NCBI RefSeq assembly: GCF_002752635.1
Contig: NZ_AYTW01000061.1
Coordinates: 27,652 to 91,651, forward strand
Direction of reading: 5' to 3'
From: Mesotoga sp. Brook.08.105.5.1
Lineage (GTDB): Bacteria > Thermotogota > Thermotogae > Petrotogales > Kosmotogaceae
Length of the DNA: 64,000 bases
Shown here piece by piece: positions 62,098-64,000 of this stretch (the stretch's first letter is position 1; the number at the start of each line of letters is the position of its first letter). The notes under the pieces are model-generated. The model had not been told where the DNA came from. It searched no databases and saw only the letters and a program-made list of their open reading frames with translations. The position numbers were made by a program, and so were the translations under genes.

Positions 62098-64000
62098 ATG
62101 AAAAGGATAGGGTTCCTATTTCTGTTATTCTCTCTTCTCTTAACCCCAACTGCTTATTCGAGAACACTTGAATTCAAAAGCTGGCAAATATGGGATTTCA
62201 GCTACAACGGCATTCATCAGGTTTGTTGCTCTGTCAGCGCCAAAGACGGCGATGTTCCGGTTACGGGACTCTCAATCGAAGACTTCGCAATAACCGAGAC
62301 TCTCGTTGACGAGTTTGGGAATGTCTTGTCAAAGGCCGAAATTGCTCCGTATCAGAGAGAAGACCAGTTTGGTGGCATCGGATTCTGGGAAAGATCAGTA
62401 TCTTCCTCGAAAATCGACCTGGTCTTCCTGATCGATAAGACGGGCTCAATGGCGGGTCAAATCGAGTCGATCAAGTCAGAACTGAAGGAATTCGTGAATC
62501 GACTCGAAGACGATTCATGTGATTTCAGGGTGGCGGTTTTGCTCTTTGAAGCATCGTCACTGGAAGAGCCTGGAAGAAAATCACCGGACCATCCGTTCCA
62601 TGGAGTTATGGAAAGGGACGAACTCCTTCTCGCTATCGAGGAAATCGAAACGGCCGGCGAATGGCACATAAACACCTGGAGTTATGACGCAATACTCTTT
62701 GGCAGTCAGCTTGACTTCAGAGAAGACGCAAGGGCAGTTATCGTTGTGATTACTGATACTCTCCCAGAGACAGTTTACGGACCGTTCTGGTACTTTTCCG
62801 GAGGTAGTGTCGCCACGAAAAGGGCCGTAGAAATCGCGCTGGAGGAAAGGGGCATTGAGCTGGAATACTTCCAGCCCGAGGAGTCTGCTCTGGCTCACAT
62901 GGAGAATTATGACAGGCTCATAAATCCCGCGTTGAGCGAATCGAATTTCAACTATCTGGCAGGAGCCGTTTCTCTGGGCTGGCCATTCAAACAGGATCTC
63001 ATCGAAGTCGATGCGCTGCCCGTTTCTGAATCGATTTACTACCTCTCCTGGGAATCCGCTCTTGATGAGATCACAAAGTACTATCGGAAACAAGGGTTCG
63101 AAGTTGAAGTGAACGTGAGAAGGGGTGATGAGCAAGTCTCATTCAAGTACTCGCCGTTTTTCGATGAAGAAGGCTATCTGCAGAGTTCAGAGGACTACCA
63201 CCTTCCTGTTTTCGATGAAGAGGGTAGTGCGTTGCCCGACAAAGTCGTGGAAATGGACTTGCTGAGAGAGTTGGGTGATCTGAAAGCATTCAGCGATTCC
63301 AACTGGAACTATGTTGCGAGAGATGGAGTTCTGCAATTGCGGTCGGTTGATCCGGGAGAGTACCTCTATAGACTCTATGGATATGGAAGAAGCTCTTACA
63401 GCTATTCAACACTTCGACTGAGAGGCTCAGGAGAGATTTCATTCGTTCAGGGAGAAGTGTTTCCGGATTCCGTTGTTGCCCAGACTGGCGACGCATTTCT
63501 CGAATCAGTGAAGATTAGAGGCCTCATGGAGGAGTTTGTCGGCAATAAGATCGCTGTAAATGAATCCAAAGAGTTTGCCGAAAAGTCGTTGCATTGGATA
63601 GAGGGGATCGCTTCTGACGGATTGAACCTCAGGGAAATGGAAGCTATGAAGAGATTCTATGTATCGGTAGGGGCATTTCTCAATGGAACGGCCTATGCGG
63701 CAATTGAATCGGAGAGAGTAGAAAATGAGCTGCTGGAAATGGTCCGAGATACGAGAAGAATAGTAGAGCATGCCGAAGAAGTCGCTGACATGATTTCTTC
63801 TGCAAAGAACATAATACTCTCCACCGCTTCGATTATCGCCGACATTATCTCGGGTAACTGGAGCGGCGTGGCACAGCAGATATCAATCGAAGCACTACTG
63901 GATGAGTTCGTAAGTTATGTGAAGAACGACCTGCTCGACGATGTGCTTGAAGCTGTGAAGAATAAGCTTAGGGCCTATCTTTCCGATCCTTCAAAGGCCG
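62098..64000 (+). CDS. Secreted VWA-domain protein, 3' end outside the window
   Basis: At least 634 residues are encoded. A signal peptide (MKRIGFLFLLFSLLLTPTAYS) is followed by a short N-domain and a von Willebrand A domain with the metal site DLVFLIDKTGSMAGQIESIK (about residue 100; D-x-T-G-S form of the DxSxS motif) and AVIVVITDT later. After the VWA domain come a beta-rich region and a long helical C-part (from about residue 470: MRDTRR-like helices, IVEHAEEVADMISSAKNIIL). GGAGGTGGAACAA precedes the ATG. VWA proteins mediate metal-dependent adhesion or complex assembly; partner unknown. Confidence 0.85.
   Translation, partial: MKRIGFLFLLFSLLLTPTAYSRTLEFKSWQIWDFSYNGIHQVCCSVSAKDGDVPVTGLSIEDFAITETLVDEFGNVLSKAEIAPYQREDQFGGIGFWERSVSSSKIDLVFLIDKTGSMAGQIESIKSELKEFVNRLEDDSCDFRVAVLLFEASSLEEPGRKSPDHPFHGVMERDELLLAIEEIETAGEWHINTWSYDAILFGSQLDFREDARAVIVVITDTLPETVYGPFWYFSGGSVATKRAVEIALEERGIELEYFQPEESALAHMENYDRLINPALSESNFNYLAGAVSLGWPFKQDLIEVDALPVSESIYYLSWESALDEITKYYRKQGFEVEVNVRRGDEQVSFKYSPFFDEEGYLQSSEDYHLPVFDEEGSALPDKVVEMDLLRELGDLKAFSDSNWNYVARDGVLQLRSVDPGEYLYRLYGYGRSSYSYSTLRLRGSGEISFVQGEVFPDSVVAQTGDAFLESVKIRGLMEEFVGNKIAVNESKEFAEKSLHWIEGIASDGLNLREMEAMKRFYVSVGAFLNGTAYAAIESERVENELLEMVRDTRRIVEHAEEVADMISSAKNIILSTASIIADIISGNWSGVAQQISIEALLDEFVSYVKNDLLDDVLEAVKNKLRAYLSDPSKA

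Overview
The window looks like a chromosomal segment of a mesophilic member of the Thermotogota, most likely Mesotoga or a close relative. This is inference from gene content and order, from moderate GC, and from intergenic space packed with dispersed repeats. No 16S rRNA gene is present to settle it.

1-6.6 kb is accessory DNA. It holds the 3' part of a group II intron with no reverse transcriptase gene, two orphan 23S-IVP (S23) four-helix-bundle genes, a replication pair (winged-helix initiator plus DnaC-like loader), a 54-bp tandem repeat, a TPR protein, and a three-gene toxin-antitoxin-chaperone operon ending in a SecB-like gene. 6.6-12.8 kb is a repeat field. A secreted 91-residue peptide with a DADGDGIND loop occurs three times inside a duplicated block. 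The field also has several dispersed-repeat families, an MNT nucleotidyltransferase whose HEPN partner is cut off, and a tandem array of covarying hairpins. tRNA-Glu(CTC) closes it.

13-37.6 kb is mostly conserved core: a lipase-like hydrolase, rbfA-truB-ribF, a cell-wall amidase, an MFS transporter, era, glyQS, a fakA-like gene, two Asp23-family genes, dxs, folD, fhs, nusB, efp, an aminopeptidase P, mutS, clpP and a RemA-family gene on the minus strand, then obg-nadD-dus on the plus strand. The minus-strand genes are tightly packed, often overlapping by a few bases, so they are probably co-transcribed in long units covering one-carbon, isoprenoid and translation functions.

38-54.3 kb is amino-acid metabolism and transport: a complete branched-chain ABC importer (livJHMGF), tdh-kbl for threonine breakdown to glycine, a cation/calcium exchanger, a broken GNAT gene, a predicted secreted glutamine-amidotransferase-fold protein, tRNA-Leu(CAG), hutH, a polar amino-acid ABC importer of HisJQMP layout (one permease seems to start at AUA), and mnmA.

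54.28-61.94 kb is a 7.66-kb integrative element inserted at the 3' end of tRNA-Pro(CGG). A 13-bp direct repeat bounds it and the tRNA's own terminator now lies beyond the far end. It carries a CI-like repressor with a divergent control region, a PD-(D/E)XK nuclease, small unknown genes, a DUF3467 protein, a possible toxin/DUF2283 pair and a large serine recombinase. The recombinase, the nuclease and a third gene are frameshifted, so the element is probably stranded. Joining its ends rebuilds an attP-like site with 11-bp inverted arms. After it comes the start of a secreted VWA-domain protein that runs off the window.
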